Assembly: GCA_038030265.1 (NCBI GenBank) | Contig: CM075941.1 | Location: forward strand, 6,386,001-6,450,000 | Origin: Corythucha ciliata | Lineage: Eukaryota > Arthropoda > Insecta > Hemiptera > Tingidae | Direction of reading: 5' to 3' | Length of the DNA stretch: 64,000 nt | Shown: positions 10,406-22,001 of the stretch, in pieces | Layout of the letters: every line of letters begins with the position of its first letter | How positions within the stretch are numbered: the first letter of the stretch is position 1 | Notes under the pieces: model-generated | The model's database searches: none | Seen by the model: the letters and a program-made list of their open reading frames with translations, nothing else | What the model was told of the DNA's origin: nothing | Program-made: the position numbers and the translations under genes

Positions 10406-10669
10406 ACATTCAACAGTAGTGCTACCACAAAGGTCCAACTACAACAAGGTCCGACCCCAGCAAAGCTCCAACTGCTAAGGGTTCTTCTAACACAATTTAG
10501 AACCTCCAACAACAGCATTAACGTCCCAACCACAACAAAGGTCCGACCAAAGCAAAGTACCAAACACAAAATAAGACCTAACCACTTCAAAGCTCCAACC
10601 ACGGTAGAGCTTCAACTTCAGTATTCAGTAAAGTTTTCCTTTTTCTATCTCTTTTTTTTCCTTTTCTCA
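10406..10669. repeat. CCAAC-containing short imperfect repeats
   Basis: Recurring AAGGTCCAACTACAACAAGG, AAAGCTCCAACTGC and AAAGGTCCGACC at intervals of about 27-30 bp. Another diverged short-period array, not assigned to families A-F. Confidence 0.5.
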
Positions 10670-11045
10670 ACTACTGAAGTCCGGGCCCGGGGGTAACGGA
10701 ACAATTGTCCCCACCCCCACCCCTTCTCTCGACAGGCCAGGCTCAAGACAGAAGGGTGTCCAGCTTTCAGGGGCCAGCGTCAGACTTTGGGCGCTGTCGT
10801 AACCGACTATAGCCCCAGGGTCTGCCTCCGCAAGAAAACACAACAAAAACCACTTGGCACTTTCGCGAAAATGAAGACCAGAAACTAGCAACTTTGCGGA
10901 TGCCTAGTCCAAAAACTAGCAATTTCACGGATATTTAGGCCCGAAACTGCTAATTCCGCGAACATTTTAACCTGAAATTTATCGCGAATATTCAGCCAGA
11001 ACTCTTCAAATTTCGCGGATACTTGCCTAAAACATGTTGTTTCCA
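10670..11045 (-). repeat. short-period array, family C (reverse), with marker block
   Basis: A GC-rich block at about 10680-10835 (ending CAGGGTCTGCCTCCGC, compare the blocks at 32320 and 59140) is followed by about five units such as CCGAAACTGCTAATTCCGCG. Confidence 0.65.
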
Positions 11046-11129
11046 CGGTGCAAATTGTCAGGTAATTTACACAAGGAGTGAGTATTAGCCGTGACGATAT
11101 TTTCTGGGCAAGAATCCATGCCATTTCAG

Positions 11130-11540
11130 GTGCGAATGGTAGGTTTTGCCGTTTTTAGAGCAGACAATGCATGTTTAGCCATTCACTATGCGTGAATGCC
11201 TAGTTTTTGCCATTTTCAAGGCAGGAATCACCCGTTCATGCATTTGTAGAGCGCGCGAATTCGGGGCTCGTAAAGTCAGTTTGGCCATTTTTAGAGCACG
11301 AATCGTCAGTTTTGCCATTTTTTTTACGGCGTTTACAGTCACGTCAAGCCAAAGACGTGAATATTCAGTATTGGCATTTTGGGCAGTGGAATTTCCAGTT
11401 TGGCAATTTAAGATCGCAAATCAACATATAGTCAGCTCAGTTCTTTGCAAGGCGCTAATCGTCAGTTTTGCCACTTTTGGGCGCGATTACAGTGAGTTTA
11501 GACGATTCTGTGGAGCGGAATAGTCACAGTTTTGCTATTT
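11130..11540 (-). repeat. short-period array, family D (reverse)
   Basis: About 12 units of roughly 29-33 bp containing CGAATCGTCAGTTTTGCC and TTTTAGAGC, spaced regularly and moderately diverged. Confidence 0.75.
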
Positions 11541-11945
11541 CGTTGGGGACGAAATTTTAAATTATTTCGTCTACGAGATTCATGCAAATTCTATTCTATT
11601 CTCTGGGGGCGAATTTTTGTCGAAAACTACGATTTTGCCCCTTTCTCCCAGTGGTTTGCGGCAATATCCTATCTTTCGTTCAGGATAATATAATGTTCTG
11701 GGAGCTCGACTTTCGTCAACAATTATTTCGTCGACGATCTCCCCGCACATTCTCTTCTCCTGGTCGTTGGGGGACCAAATTTTGTCAAAAACAACGATTT
11801 TGCCCTCTTTTCAAGTTTAATGTGGCGATTTTCAATCTTTCGTATTAGGAGAAAATTATGTTCTGGGAGCTCTGCTTTGGGTAAAAAATTATTTCGTCGA
11901 CGAGCTACCCGCACCCTCTGTTCTCCTGGCCGTTGCGGAGACTAA
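11541..11945 (+). repeat. tandem repeat, unit about 165 bp, roughly 2.4 copies
   Basis: ATTATTTCGTC recurs at 11561, 11722 and 11888 (spacing 161 and 166). GTTCTGGGAGCTC recurs at about 11694 and 11860. The units differ by substitutions and small indels. It is flanked by family D and family B arrays. Confidence 0.8.
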
Positions 11946-11969
11946 ATGGCCGCTCTCTTGGATCCGCCA

Positions 11970-12350
11970 CTGGCCAATTTCAAAAAGTCATTTCGCAGCG
12001 TTGATTCATTTTGAAGATTTATTTTAACGGGTCTGACTATACTCGTTTCCAGAACAGAATTTCGCAGGGTTGGCCTATTCAATCCCAGTTTAGCGGGATT
12101 GCCTAAAAAAAAAAATAAAAAAAAATGCATCAAAAATCAAACTTTGCACTGCTGACCTATTCAGAAGGTAATTTTAGGTGGAGTTGTAATGAAAACAGCG
12201 GGCCTGGCTCACTCAAAAACTTTAATTTGGCAGGTTTCGTGGCATCAAAAGCAATATTTTGCTCTTTTGAATCATTCGAAAAGCAATTATTTGGGCACTG
12301 CTCGTTCAAATAATCAATTTTCGCTTGGTTGACTGATTGGAAAACTCAAT
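11970..12350 (-). repeat. short-period array, family B (reverse)
   Basis: About 11 units of roughly 31-34 bp. Examples are AATTTCGCAGGGTTGGCC and AAGCAATATTTTGCTC. High divergence. Confidence 0.6.
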
Positions 12351-14420
12351 TTTTACGTATTTAGCTCCTTCAAGCCCCTTTTCGTGGTTCTATAAATTAT
12401 AATTTACGGTAAATTGATGATGCCATTCGGGACGAAAACGGAAAAAACTATAGTCCCTCTAATAGAGGCCTTTGATGAAATTGAACTGGCGTTGAAAAAA
12501 TGACCGGGGTGTTGGAATACTTTATTAAGTTGATTGTTCGCAATATACCGACCGAGCACTCCAATTTGTTCAGTAGGTTTATATTAGTGGAAGTTGAAGA
12601 AGTGTTAAAAATATTGCTTCTCTGGTAGCGGTCGTGAAGGAGGTAATTGCCCTGGTCTTCAACGACTATTCGTTGCTCTGCCATTTTACTTCAATTAACA
12701 GGCAAAAATCAAGCGCCTGTAAGCTATTAACACATTTACTTGGTGATTGATTCATTTCTCCATTTTGTATACAGCTACGCTAATCGTGTCATATTCTGTT
12801 CAGACAATGGCCTAAAACTCTAATTATGAACAAATACAACCAAAAAAGCCAGCCTTGTTATGACTTTCCAACTGAATTTTGCAGACCCCCAGGAACTGAT
12901 GAAAACGTGCAATTCAATGACTTGGAAGTTTATTCTGTCGGTTTGAAATAACTTGCATATAACAACTAACTTGGATTGGAAGCACTCAAAGTTATGCTAC
13001 AAAATATTTTTAGACCCTCTCGACGATTGAATCACACTGTTCTTAGATCAAGTACTACTGGTCTCAGTTATTCGGTGAAAAGTGACACTTGAGATAATAA
13101 ACGACTGAGGCGGAGACCCGGTTTTTATCTCGTGGACGCCATGGCAAGACAGACTGTCCTCTCGTTTCCCTGTTTCCCGAAAAACCGGAAGTACCTACTT
13201 TAAGTATAAGAAAAACAAAATAACCGGCTCAAGATGCCCAGAAACACATTAATTTTTAATGCAACACCTACTAGGAACTTCCCAGCAAGGCACGAAAGTA
13301 ATACGACCATCTTCCCTAGTACCGCAATTACGAGTTGAAGAGTCGAATGGGTGGGTGAGGGGGTGTAAAACAGTGCAATTTCTTCTTTCTAGTGCGTCAA
13401 TTGTGATTACGGAAAGGAGTTAAACAATGTGAGCATGATTAATCTAAATTATAGCTATAATGGGTGTCAGCCTAGAATTACAGATTTCCAAGACGAGGTC
13501 TTCGTTTTTTAAGAGGCATGGCCGAGTGTGATACTCCCGTCAAAAGTGGACCAATTTCCAAAAATGAAAGATCATTCGAAAGCTCACTGACTCACAGACT
13601 GAATTCGATTGACTTTGGATATTACTCAAACCTTATGGTATCTTTCTATCTTTCAAACCTTATTGGTATCTTTATTAATTTGAGAACGATCAAAACTTTA
13701 ATTTTTGTTTTTATTGTAAACCACAATGAAAGGGTAAAATAATTATTAAAGTGGGGGCAAGCATGAAACTATAATTAACTGACATTTCCGAGTTTACTGC
13801 CTATAATTTAACGAAGATGACAGAAAAAATTTTAACATTCTGCATAATTATAGGAAAATGTTATCCTATATAGGTCCAACGAATGACCTTTTATATTCCT
13901 TTGCAGAGCAGAAGGGAGTGGAGTTACACTCAGCAGTTTCTACAGTAAAGGTGCATCTGCTGGGCCAAGCACCACTGTAGTGTATGTGCCAAGGTCATTT
14001 CAAACTAGTTCAAGCCCTTTTGAATTGGAAATTGATCATGTGACAGTAACTTTCACCTAAAAACAAAAGCCTGCACTTTCGGGAAGGCAAATTTCACCAG
14101 TCAGGGGATTTTATTAGCGAGGTACAACTAGCGGTCCTGTTTATCCTTATTGATAAATTAACGAGCTAGTTATTGAGCAAACTATAATTTTCACCTAAAG
14201 ATAAACACGCTCTAACGATGGTAGTTTAAGAAAAAAATTGTTTTCGAGCGTGACCGAGGAAAATTGTTAAAAGAGGCAACACACTATCAAAAGACAATAG
14301 CTTTTTTTCTCTCTCTTTCGACTAAACAATGTCAAGATTTTTAGCTTGGCCAAAGAAGACAAATTAGAGTTCTTCGGATCGCCAAAAACCGATGTGTGTA
14401 TTATTGTTTTGTTTTTATAA
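12351..14420. other. intergenic; no gene assigned
   Basis: A minus-strand open frame of 78 codons at 12448-12684 begins with an ATG (MAEQRIVVEDQGN) and has no recognisable domain or flanking splice evidence. The rest shows AT-rich unique-looking sequence without repeat period or similarity I recognise. Confidence 0.3.
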
Positions 14421-14731
14421 CTATCTTCTTCTTCGAGGTTGTTGCTCAATCTTGAAACGAACACATTCGCCGTGGGTCATCACAACTTCACAAGTTCCTT
14501 CGGAGTATATAATAGGAACCCCCACTGTGAAGTCGTTAAGAGTAAATAAATAGTTGCACCTCATTTTAGCCCATAAATCATGGGCGCTGTAAAATTCCAC
14601 ACTTCTCTGAAGATTGCGGGAATAATAATTGTACATCGAAAACGTGCGTTCAATAAAAATAACAGCGGTGAGAGATATCGGAGCAGGGAAATAGTAATTA
14701 TTAAAAAGGGTGAGGCTGATCTTAATTCTTA
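14421..14731 (-). CDS. possible terminal exon of an unknown gene
   Basis: On the minus strand a strong acceptor (TTATGTTTTTTTTCAG, AG at 14733-14732) is followed by a frame open for 102 complete codons up to the stop at 14421-14423. The protein-like segment includes FNNYYFPAPISLTAVIF, NLQRSVEFYSAHDLW, KMRCNYLFTLNDFTVG and a basic end QQPRRRR. I do not recognise the family. Its composition looks more like real protein than most frames here, and it lies outside the repeat arrays. No upstream exon was found and no AATAAA follows closely, so a chance frame remains possible. Confidence 0.3.
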
Positions 14732-15609
14732 CTGAAAAAAAACATAAAGACCTTTAAAAGTCGGGGTGCACAATTTATCAGTGTTCTCATTATTAGAGAA
14801 CTTTTAGCATCAGCTTCCCTATACCGTTTCCTATCCCGCATCCTCCAACAAATTCACACAGAATAGGCTGTAGCACTTCACGTGATATTATCACTTTGGA
14901 TTATTTAATCCATCTTCCTACGAATTACTAAGGCGTGAAAAGACCACCTCGTAGTTTCCTGGGTTTTTGTGTGCTTTGCTATGTTCATAACTTTCTAGAG
15001 CTCATTTTCGTTATATCGAAGTTCACTTTTTAACGTCGAACACACATAATGAACGAACATTTTGCAGGGAGAAATACCAAGTCCTGAAGAAAACTTCTAG
15101 CCAGCAGTTATGACTAGATGGGCAGCGCAAGGAAGAGTTTCCCGTATAAACTGAAAAACGGCATAATTATGTGAAAGACAAGTCAACCAGAGAGCCATGC
15201 CTTTTGTGTAAAGAAAAAGAAGAACAAAAAATAAATCCACGTCATAAAAGGTTATTAATGATTAGACGGTCCACTAAAACCACAAAACGCAGTGGCGGCA
15301 GAAATCATGGGGAGCAAGAATCTGAGCAGTTCAGCTTCCCTCCTTCCCAATCGTGTTTCGAGTCAATTATGTATACATGACCAAAACTACAACTTGTGAG
15401 GCTAAAAATTCAAAATTTTCACTAAATATACAGTAGGTGTATTCATGAAATTTCCTTGTTTCTAGGCTATAGTGTTTTCCTGGCATCTTTTGAGGCCGCA
15501 ACGGCAACGGATAAACGGCGAGTTATAAGCCTAATCGGCAATATCGATCATAAAGTGGCGTCTGCAGCCCGGAAACTTGGAGGGCGAAGAGCAAGAGTGT
15601 CGCCTTCGG
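14732..15609. other. intergenic or intronic, nothing recognised
   Basis: If the exon at 14421-14731 is real this would be its intron. No repeat or coding signal recognised; CAGTGGCGGCAGAAATC at 15291 resembles a hAT-type element end. Confidence 0.35.
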
Positions 15610-16000
15610 AAGCCGCAATTTGGCGTTTTATCCACCTTAGCCTTGAATTAGCGTTTTTTTTTTTCAACAGCGCTTCTCAAATTCATCAGTGAATTAGCAA
15701 TTTATTTCAATTTAGTAATAATTTTAGCCCCGAAGTGGCGCCTCTAGAAACCTCGACTTGTCATTTTCTCAATTTTCTGTGAATTAGTGAATGTTTAAAT
15801 TAACCCAAGTATTTAATTAACAATCTAATTTAACCTAATTAGTACCTAATTTTTTCTTCATTTTGCGAATTAGCGTTTTTCCTAATTAGTTGCTAATCAG
15901 CGATTTTCCTATATTTCAGCTACGAATTGGAGTTTTCCCCAATTTTCGCCGCGAATTACCTAACGCTTCTTCTGAATTTTGCTGCGGATTTGCGACATTG
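15610..16000 (+). repeat. short-period array, family A
   Basis: About ten units near 30 bp, such as GAATTAGCGTTTTTCC, TACGAATTGGAGTTTTCC and GCGAATTACC, with CAATTTT spacers. Confidence 0.7.
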
Positions 16001-16329
16001 TTAAATGTTCACTACCAGGTAAGCGCCGCTCATCAGGATACCTTCGGCAATTTCCTCACGTGCAGCACCGCAGCACGCGAGCTGCCATTGCAATACCCGT
16101 AAAGCGTAAACGAACAAAATATCCCCATACTCCTCGTGGGAAAATAGCCGACGTATAAAACTAAAGAAATGATGAACAGGAGCAGTAGACAAGAAAACGA
16201 AAAACAAAAACGCAACTGACATATCAAATAGGGGAATATAAAAGACAAGCAATCAAGTAGTCTCAAGGATCCTCATAGAGATGTCCACCCCGGCCTCCGA
16301 TACTTGTAAATCCGCCTCTGGTGGGGGGC
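16001..16329. other. intergenic, nothing recognised
   Basis: Two overlapping hydrophobic minus-strand frames (16001-16266) look like chance frames. AAATCCGCCTCTG at 16309 resembles an inverted hAT-type end. Confidence 0.3.
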
Positions 16330-16680
16330 CTGACGGTACTGGTGAAATTGGGTTTTGAAGGGGCAAAATCCGGAAAATTAGGTTTTAGAGGAACGAAAAT
16401 CCGCAAAACCGGGGGTTTTAAGAACAAAAGTGACGACATTTTAGTTTTTGAATGAGCAAAAACCGTGAATTTGGTTTTGAAAGGGCTAAATTACTTTTTC
16501 GAGCTAGCCAAGCCTGCAAAACTAATTTTATAATTAAATAAACCACGAAATTCATTTTTGAAAGAGTGAAATTTCCTAAATACGCTTTTAATTTTAGCTA
16601 ACATTTTAGCTTAGTTTTAACGGAACCTAATCCACGGGCCAAATCCGCAAATAGTGGTTTGAAAGAGACAAGCCTAAATT
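16330..16680 (+). repeat. short-period array, family B
   Basis: About 11 units near 31 bp, for example GTGAATTTGGTTTTGAAAGG and GAAATTCATTTTTGAAAG, each followed by GAGCAAAAxCC-like spacers. Confidence 0.7.
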
Positions 16681-16845
16681 TTATTATAAAATTTTGATTT
16701 AAATTAATTTTTAAATTTTAAAAATTAATTAATTTTTAATTTTAAAAAATAATTATTTTTAAAATTTAAAAATAATTATTTTAAATTTAAAAATTAATTT
16801 AAAATTATATTTTAATTTAATTTTAGAAATATAATTTTTGTAGGA
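16681..16845. repeat. nearly pure A/T block with self-complementary runs
   Basis: About 160 bp with only two or three G/C bases, built from AAATTTAAAA, TTAATTAATTTTTAA and similar palindromic runs that could form alternative hairpins. Confidence 0.8.
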
Positions 16846-18929
16846 GCAAAAAATCCCTTTGATGAGATTTAAACATGCCGAATTCACAAAAATTTGGGTT
16901 TGAAATAGCCATAAGTGACAAAAATTTGATTTCCGCGAAAGAGCCGGACGCGCGCATGATTGTGCCACCAGAGAAATTTCTAGAAATGCCTAGATCAATG
17001 TGTAAATGGTCAAAGCGATTTCATGTCTTACACTTGACATTTATGTCTTTGAGAGAAGTGTCTTGGTAGTTGGGTACTTTGGTGTTGGTGTAAACGCACC
17101 TTTTTTAAAACTGAATAAAAATAAATTTCCAACTCGGAACAAGTCGCAGGGGGGGGGGGGTGTTCCTCTTCGTACCAGCGAAAATGTTCTAAAATTGAGG
17201 CTCCATAAAAATTAAAGTTTCACTCGTCTGAATCGTTAAGTTAGTGTTGACGTAGATGCACAAGGGCATTCAGTGTGGAATTGTAACTTTGTAACTACGT
17301 GAATTCCCCACAGATCATTCCTTTTAGTTCGCAAATAGTTTATTTCAGTTTTTTGTTTGTGTTTGTTTTAATTCTTTGGGAGACGAACTTTTTGCCGTCA
17401 AAAAAGCTTCTGAACCATTTTGACGGCCAAGTTAATAAAAAAATAAATATACAAAACTTACAAGGCCATGACTCCTTCCTCTGTACTTAACAAATATTTT
17501 CGCAAGTTTTTTTTTTTTTTTTTTTCAAAAGGCAAGTACTTTATCAAACGACTATTGCCTTTTTGATTTCTCAATATCTGAATAAACAAATAATTAATAC
17601 AAGCGAAAGAGAGAGAAACTCTCTATTTCATTTCTTTTGAATGTGAGAGAAACCCTTTCATTGATATCTGGTTAGAAAGGGTACAAGAAAACGAAGTCCC
17701 CGTCAAATGAAGATCCTATTTTTTTCTAATTAAAACCAATAACAGCGCAATCAACATTGAAAAAGAGTCCTCAACACCTTTGCCGATTCAGACCCCCCTC
17801 CCCACACCACTGGTCGCCCTATCTATACCCACTATGAATAATTCATGAAACTTCGTGGGAATATTTAAACTTACAAGATGATTTTACAAACACTCAGTTT
17901 TTTTTTTTTTCTCTCTCTCTCCCTCTCTATTGGCGGAGCGGGGTCACAACGACGAAACGGCGGTGAAAATTGAGCAACACCTTATTTTCTGGAAGGTCGG
18001 CAAACTTCAAAAGAGTTACATGCTCAGGTTGAACTTTTCAATAAACATTTTTTTTATAGTTAATTATTAGTAATTATACTTTTATTATCTTTTCATCACC
18101 CAAGCTTGCGAGTTATAATAGGGTACTCTGCAAGACTCGTTAAAATGAATGGATGATTGAGGATCTTGTGTGATGATGCTAATTGAAAGCTCTCAAGTTA
18201 GGAAGCGCAAAAGAAATGTCAATTAATGAGTAGCCTATATCATGGTTACAACTAAAGTCAGAAACCCTTAGGATGAATCGGTATAGAAAATGACAAAGCC
18301 GCGTCGTTTACAGTTTTATACCTGACCACAATAGACAAGATGAGAGACTCTTACAGCTCGGGATCATCCATCTATTTAGACTTGACCTCAACTCTCATCA
18401 ATTCCCACAGCTGTATGCTCTTTTTCACTATCTTCAAATCACTCAATCATCTCTTTAAAAAAAAAAGAAAAAAAAGAGGCCTAGGCCAAGTTTAGCTGTC
18501 ATCGAAAGGGACACGAATATACCCATCTTACTAAAATCGGTGGATTTTTTTGTAACGACCGGTGGATTTTTTTTGTATACCCATCTACTACTAAACATTA
18601 AGTAAACATTATCTTTTTCCTGTAATTTGGTCAGAAATGATGGGCGGTCACGTTGCGACGTTCGCGTTGGAAGGGCTGGGGGGGGGGATCATATTGGTTA
18701 GGGAGACGACTCGTTGAGAGTCAATCGGTCTCCTCCTTGATGATTGATTGTGCCCCTCCAAATTGTTTTCGTAGCTAAATACTTGCAAGTACCCCAGGGG
18801 TACTCATTACAAACTCAGTAATTCAGTAAAGAAGTAAAAAGATGTGAAGGGGCCTTAAAAACCGCATTTCCTTACGCAGGGTTTACAGCGGGATTAAATA
18901 GGGGTTGATGCTCATTTAATCACGCTTTA
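16846..18929. other. intergenic with homopolymer runs
   Basis: Contains G10 at about 17151, T20-class runs at 17505-17525, a CT-rich run at 17910-17928 and a short duplication of GGTGGATTTTTTT at 18540 and 18562. No gene or element recognised. Confidence 0.35.
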
Positions 18930-19053
18930 GGCCCGTATTCATAGTAAAATTCTCCTAAGTAAAAGTCAATCCAGTTTTTGTTGGAATAAAACCATCTGTT
19001 TTGACGCCCACTTAGAGAAATTTAAGTTTAAGAAATGTTTATGAATACGGGCC
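18930..19053. mobile_element. MITE with GGCCCGTATTCATAG ends and TTA target duplication
   Basis: 124 bp. The terminal inverted repeats read GGCCCGTATTCATAG / TATGAATACGGGCC. TTA stands at both flanks (18927-18929 and 19054-19056), as in PIF/Harbinger-type insertions. A second, closely related copy is at 19442-19577. Confidence 0.85.
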
Positions 19054-19146
19054 TTAAAGCGTTAAAATAGTATTTCTCGGTATTTAAGTAGCATTCCCCC
19101 CTCCCCCCTGCTAACGCGTTAACAAAGAAACGCGGCTTTTAACACC

Positions 19147-19409
19147 AGGGGGGGTGATTCTGTAACTTGTAAAATTTACGTGTCGTATAATGGAAGAAGG
19201 GCGAGGGGAGGTACCTCGTTGCCATGGTTTTTACGATACCTAGTGAATTAAACTGTGGAATTTTCACGTTAGAATGTGTGGTCTCGAAGAAAAAATAATA
19301 AATTCTTGACAAATGCGTGGAAAAACCAAGGCAACGGGGTACATCCTCTCCCCCTCCTTCCCAGTTACGACACGTAAATTTTGCGAGTTACAGAATCACC
19401 CCCCTGAAT
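19147..19409. mobile_element. fold-back MITE with long terminal inverted repeats
   Basis: Arms of about 85 bp. The left arm begins CAGGGGGGGTGATTCTGTAA and the right arm ends TTACAGAATCACCCCCCTG. The identity includes AAAATTTACGTGTCGTAA. The centre is about 90 bp and AT-rich. It lies exactly between two MITE copies of another family. Confidence 0.85.
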
Positions 19410-19441
19410 AAATATAATACTTCTTTACCGAAATACTGTAA

Positions 19442-19577
19442 GGCCCGTATTCATAGTAGCTACTTAAGTTAAAATTCTCCTAAGTAAAGTCAATCCAGTT
19501 TTAGTTGGAATAAAATCATCTGTTTTGACGCTCACTTCGGGAAATTTAAGTTTAAGAAATGTCTATGAATACGGGCC
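19442..19577. mobile_element. second copy of the GGCCCGTATTCATAG MITE
   Basis: 136 bp in the same orientation as 18930-19053, with AGTTAAAATTCTCCTAAGTA and CATCTGTTTTGACGC shared. The extra 12 bp near the left end are absent from the first copy. No exact 3-bp duplication at the flanks. Confidence 0.85.
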
Positions 19578-20560
19578 AATGTCTACCCCTACGCTGTACA
19601 ACACTATTGTACTACACGTTAGTGTAAATTGAAAGTCATATATTTTTTGCTTGAAAACTTCCTTTAGTACAACTGTTTTTCTTTTTATGGAGCTCCTTTC
19701 AGATAAAAGAGTGAAGTTAACTAATTGCTCTCTTCAATTTTGAGCGCAACATTTAACAAAATGTGACGCCTAAACTACCATGCACGTGGCGATTATAGAA
19801 AAAAATCAGCAGGAAACACCTTGATACAACCAAATTGTTATTTGTCGAACTGTGAACCTCTCGCTAAGCTAATAGTCTACATAGCTATAAAAAGTAACGC
19901 CTTTGCTGTGTGGTTACACAGCGTACTGCGTACTTAAATACTCGCACTCCATCTTGTTCTGTGTTTCTCACGGAAAGATGATGCTTACAAATAAAAATAT
20001 ATTGTGAAATGTAAGAAAAACCACGGGGCTTATGGGTCACGACTCGAAAGCTCCTAAACGCGAACAATAACCCAATTGCAAAGGCAATAAGGCTCTCTGG
20101 CTCCCTTTTTGACGTAATGCAGTGTCATGCTCTTGCCTTGCTCAAGCTCAAGGTCCTGATGCTCCGTTGAAATGCTCTGCATCCACCTAAGGAAGCTTTT
20201 TTCTTCTCACAAGTTGCTTCCGTTGTTTTTATACAGCTAAAGGAAGGCTCGCGAGACAATAGATAATTACGGAAACAAGTTCAAAAAATTGCTCATTGCA
20301 TACGAATGGCGACGTTTAGTACAACCGCTGCATGTGCTAATTCACCTTGCTTTAACGTAATCACATCGATGGAATCCTCTCAAATATTTCATCGACCTAT
20401 CTCGTCCTTCGTTGTCAAATCACAGCTATGCTCATGATATAATGAAAGGAGACATTTGAGAATGAATTTGTCATTTATTTTTATACAATTTTGTCTATTT
20501 GTCATTGCATTTTGTTTAGTTTTTTTCATTTTTAAGTGCCTAATGAAAAAAAAACATAAC
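19578..20560. other. intergenic, nothing recognised
   Basis: No similarity, repeat or RNA motif seen. Confidence 0.35.
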
Positions 20561-20617
20561 ATGACCCATGTTTGCCACCATCACGACGAGACCAATAGTG
20601 CATTTTCAGAATGAAAT
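20561..20617 (+). mobile_element. half copy of the palindromic MITE at 10123
   Basis: Shares CGAGACCAATAGTGCATTTT (CGAGACCACTAGTGCATTTT in the full copy), the upstream ACCATC block, and the ATGAAATGCACTAAAAAG end. The left arm is missing. Confidence 0.7.
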
Positions 20618-20759
20618 GCACTAAAAAGAACACAAAACCCCTTATAATCGAGACTCCGAAATATTCTAAATGGGGGAAAAAGTTAGCCTCAACTGGATTA
20701 TGAAGTATTCCCCCCTTACCATCCCCAATACGAAGAAGAAGAAGACACCATTCCTACGC

Positions 20760-20760
<1 letters not shown>

Positions 20761-20821
<61 letters not shown>
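20761..20821. repeat. (TAA)n microsatellite, about 20 units
   Basis: Uninterrupted ATAATA... run of 60 bp; a second one is at 63837-63906. Confidence 0.97.
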
Positions 20822-20824
<3 letters not shown>

Positions 20825-20879
20825 GTATATATAAGACATGCGCGCAAGATTCCCTCCCGGCACGAACGAATCGACGGCC

Positions 20880-21950
20880 AGAATCTGCGGATTTCACCCC
20901 TTTCAACACTAAGTTCACGGGACTCCCTATTTTAAATTCAAATTTTGTGGATTATTCCTCATAGAACCCAATTTCGCTGGTTTGAACCATCAAGAAATCC
21001 AATGTCATTGGGGGTGCCTCATTCAAAAAAGGACTACTACGGTTATGCACTTTCGATGTCCAAATTTCATGGATTTGACGCTCACAGAACACAATTTCAC
21101 GTCTTGATCAATTGAATTTCACCTTTGGCGTCCTAAAAAAAAACAATGCCGGTTCGACTTTTTATAAAATCAAGATTTTGTGGATCTGGCACGTCGTCAC
21201 AAACCATAATTTCGCGGGGTTGATGGCCCTCCAAAAAATCAATAATTTTCCACTTTTTTTCCTAAGGAGTTTCCAGTTTGTTGGCCTATTTTAAAGAGCA
21301 ATCTCGCTGAGTGGGCTCATTCGAAACAAATTTCGCTGTGCTGGTTCACCTCAAAAGAACAATTTCACTTGGGATCACTGCTATACATATACACAAACGA
21401 AATTTCGCGCTTTCATATTCAATGGCAATTTCGCGGAGTTGGCTCATTTTTAAAGAGCAATTTTAAGGGTCTTGTTATTTTTATAACAAAATTTCGCGAC
21501 CTGAAACCTATTTCGCGGGATATAGTGAGCTCACCGCATGAAAACAATTTGCGAGTTTGGGCCAGTTCAAAAACAAATTGTCGCATCAAGCCTTATCAAA
21601 ATTCCCAATTGGCTCGTTAAAAACGAGTTTCGCGGAATAGGTTCCCCCCCTAAAAGCAATTTCGTGGTTTTCGATGCTAACAAATCATAATTCACGCTGT
21701 TGACCAATTCAAAAGGCAAATTCACAGCGTTAGACCATTTTAAAGAGCATTTTATGGGTCTGACTCCTTTCAAACCAATAATTTCGAGGGATTGAGCCAT
21801 TCCAAACCAATTTGGCGGCGTTGGTGCACACGAAAAAACAATTTTTCGCTCGTATTCTTCAAATTCGATTCAAAAACAAAAGTAATTTCGCGGAGCTGAC
21901 CCATTTAGAAGCCTATTTCTGTGGAGTTGGCAAGAAAAAAAACAAAAAAA
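20880..21950 (-). repeat. short-period array, family B (reverse), the longest of its family
   Basis: Thirty or more units of about 31 bp, such as AATTTCGCGGAGTTGGCTC and AATTTCGTGGTTTTCGATG, separated by CATTCAAAAxxCAA-like spacers. The array ends just before the element at 22002. Confidence 0.8.
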
Positions 21951-22001
21951 AAAACGCGGGATCAGCTCGCTAGAAAAAACTATGTTGTGGGGCACGGCTT
22001 A

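Noticed and set aside
12448..12684. 78-codon minus-strand frame starting MAEQRIVVEDQGN
   Set aside because: Plausible composition but no recognised domain, no splice-site support and length within chance expectation; left as unassigned.
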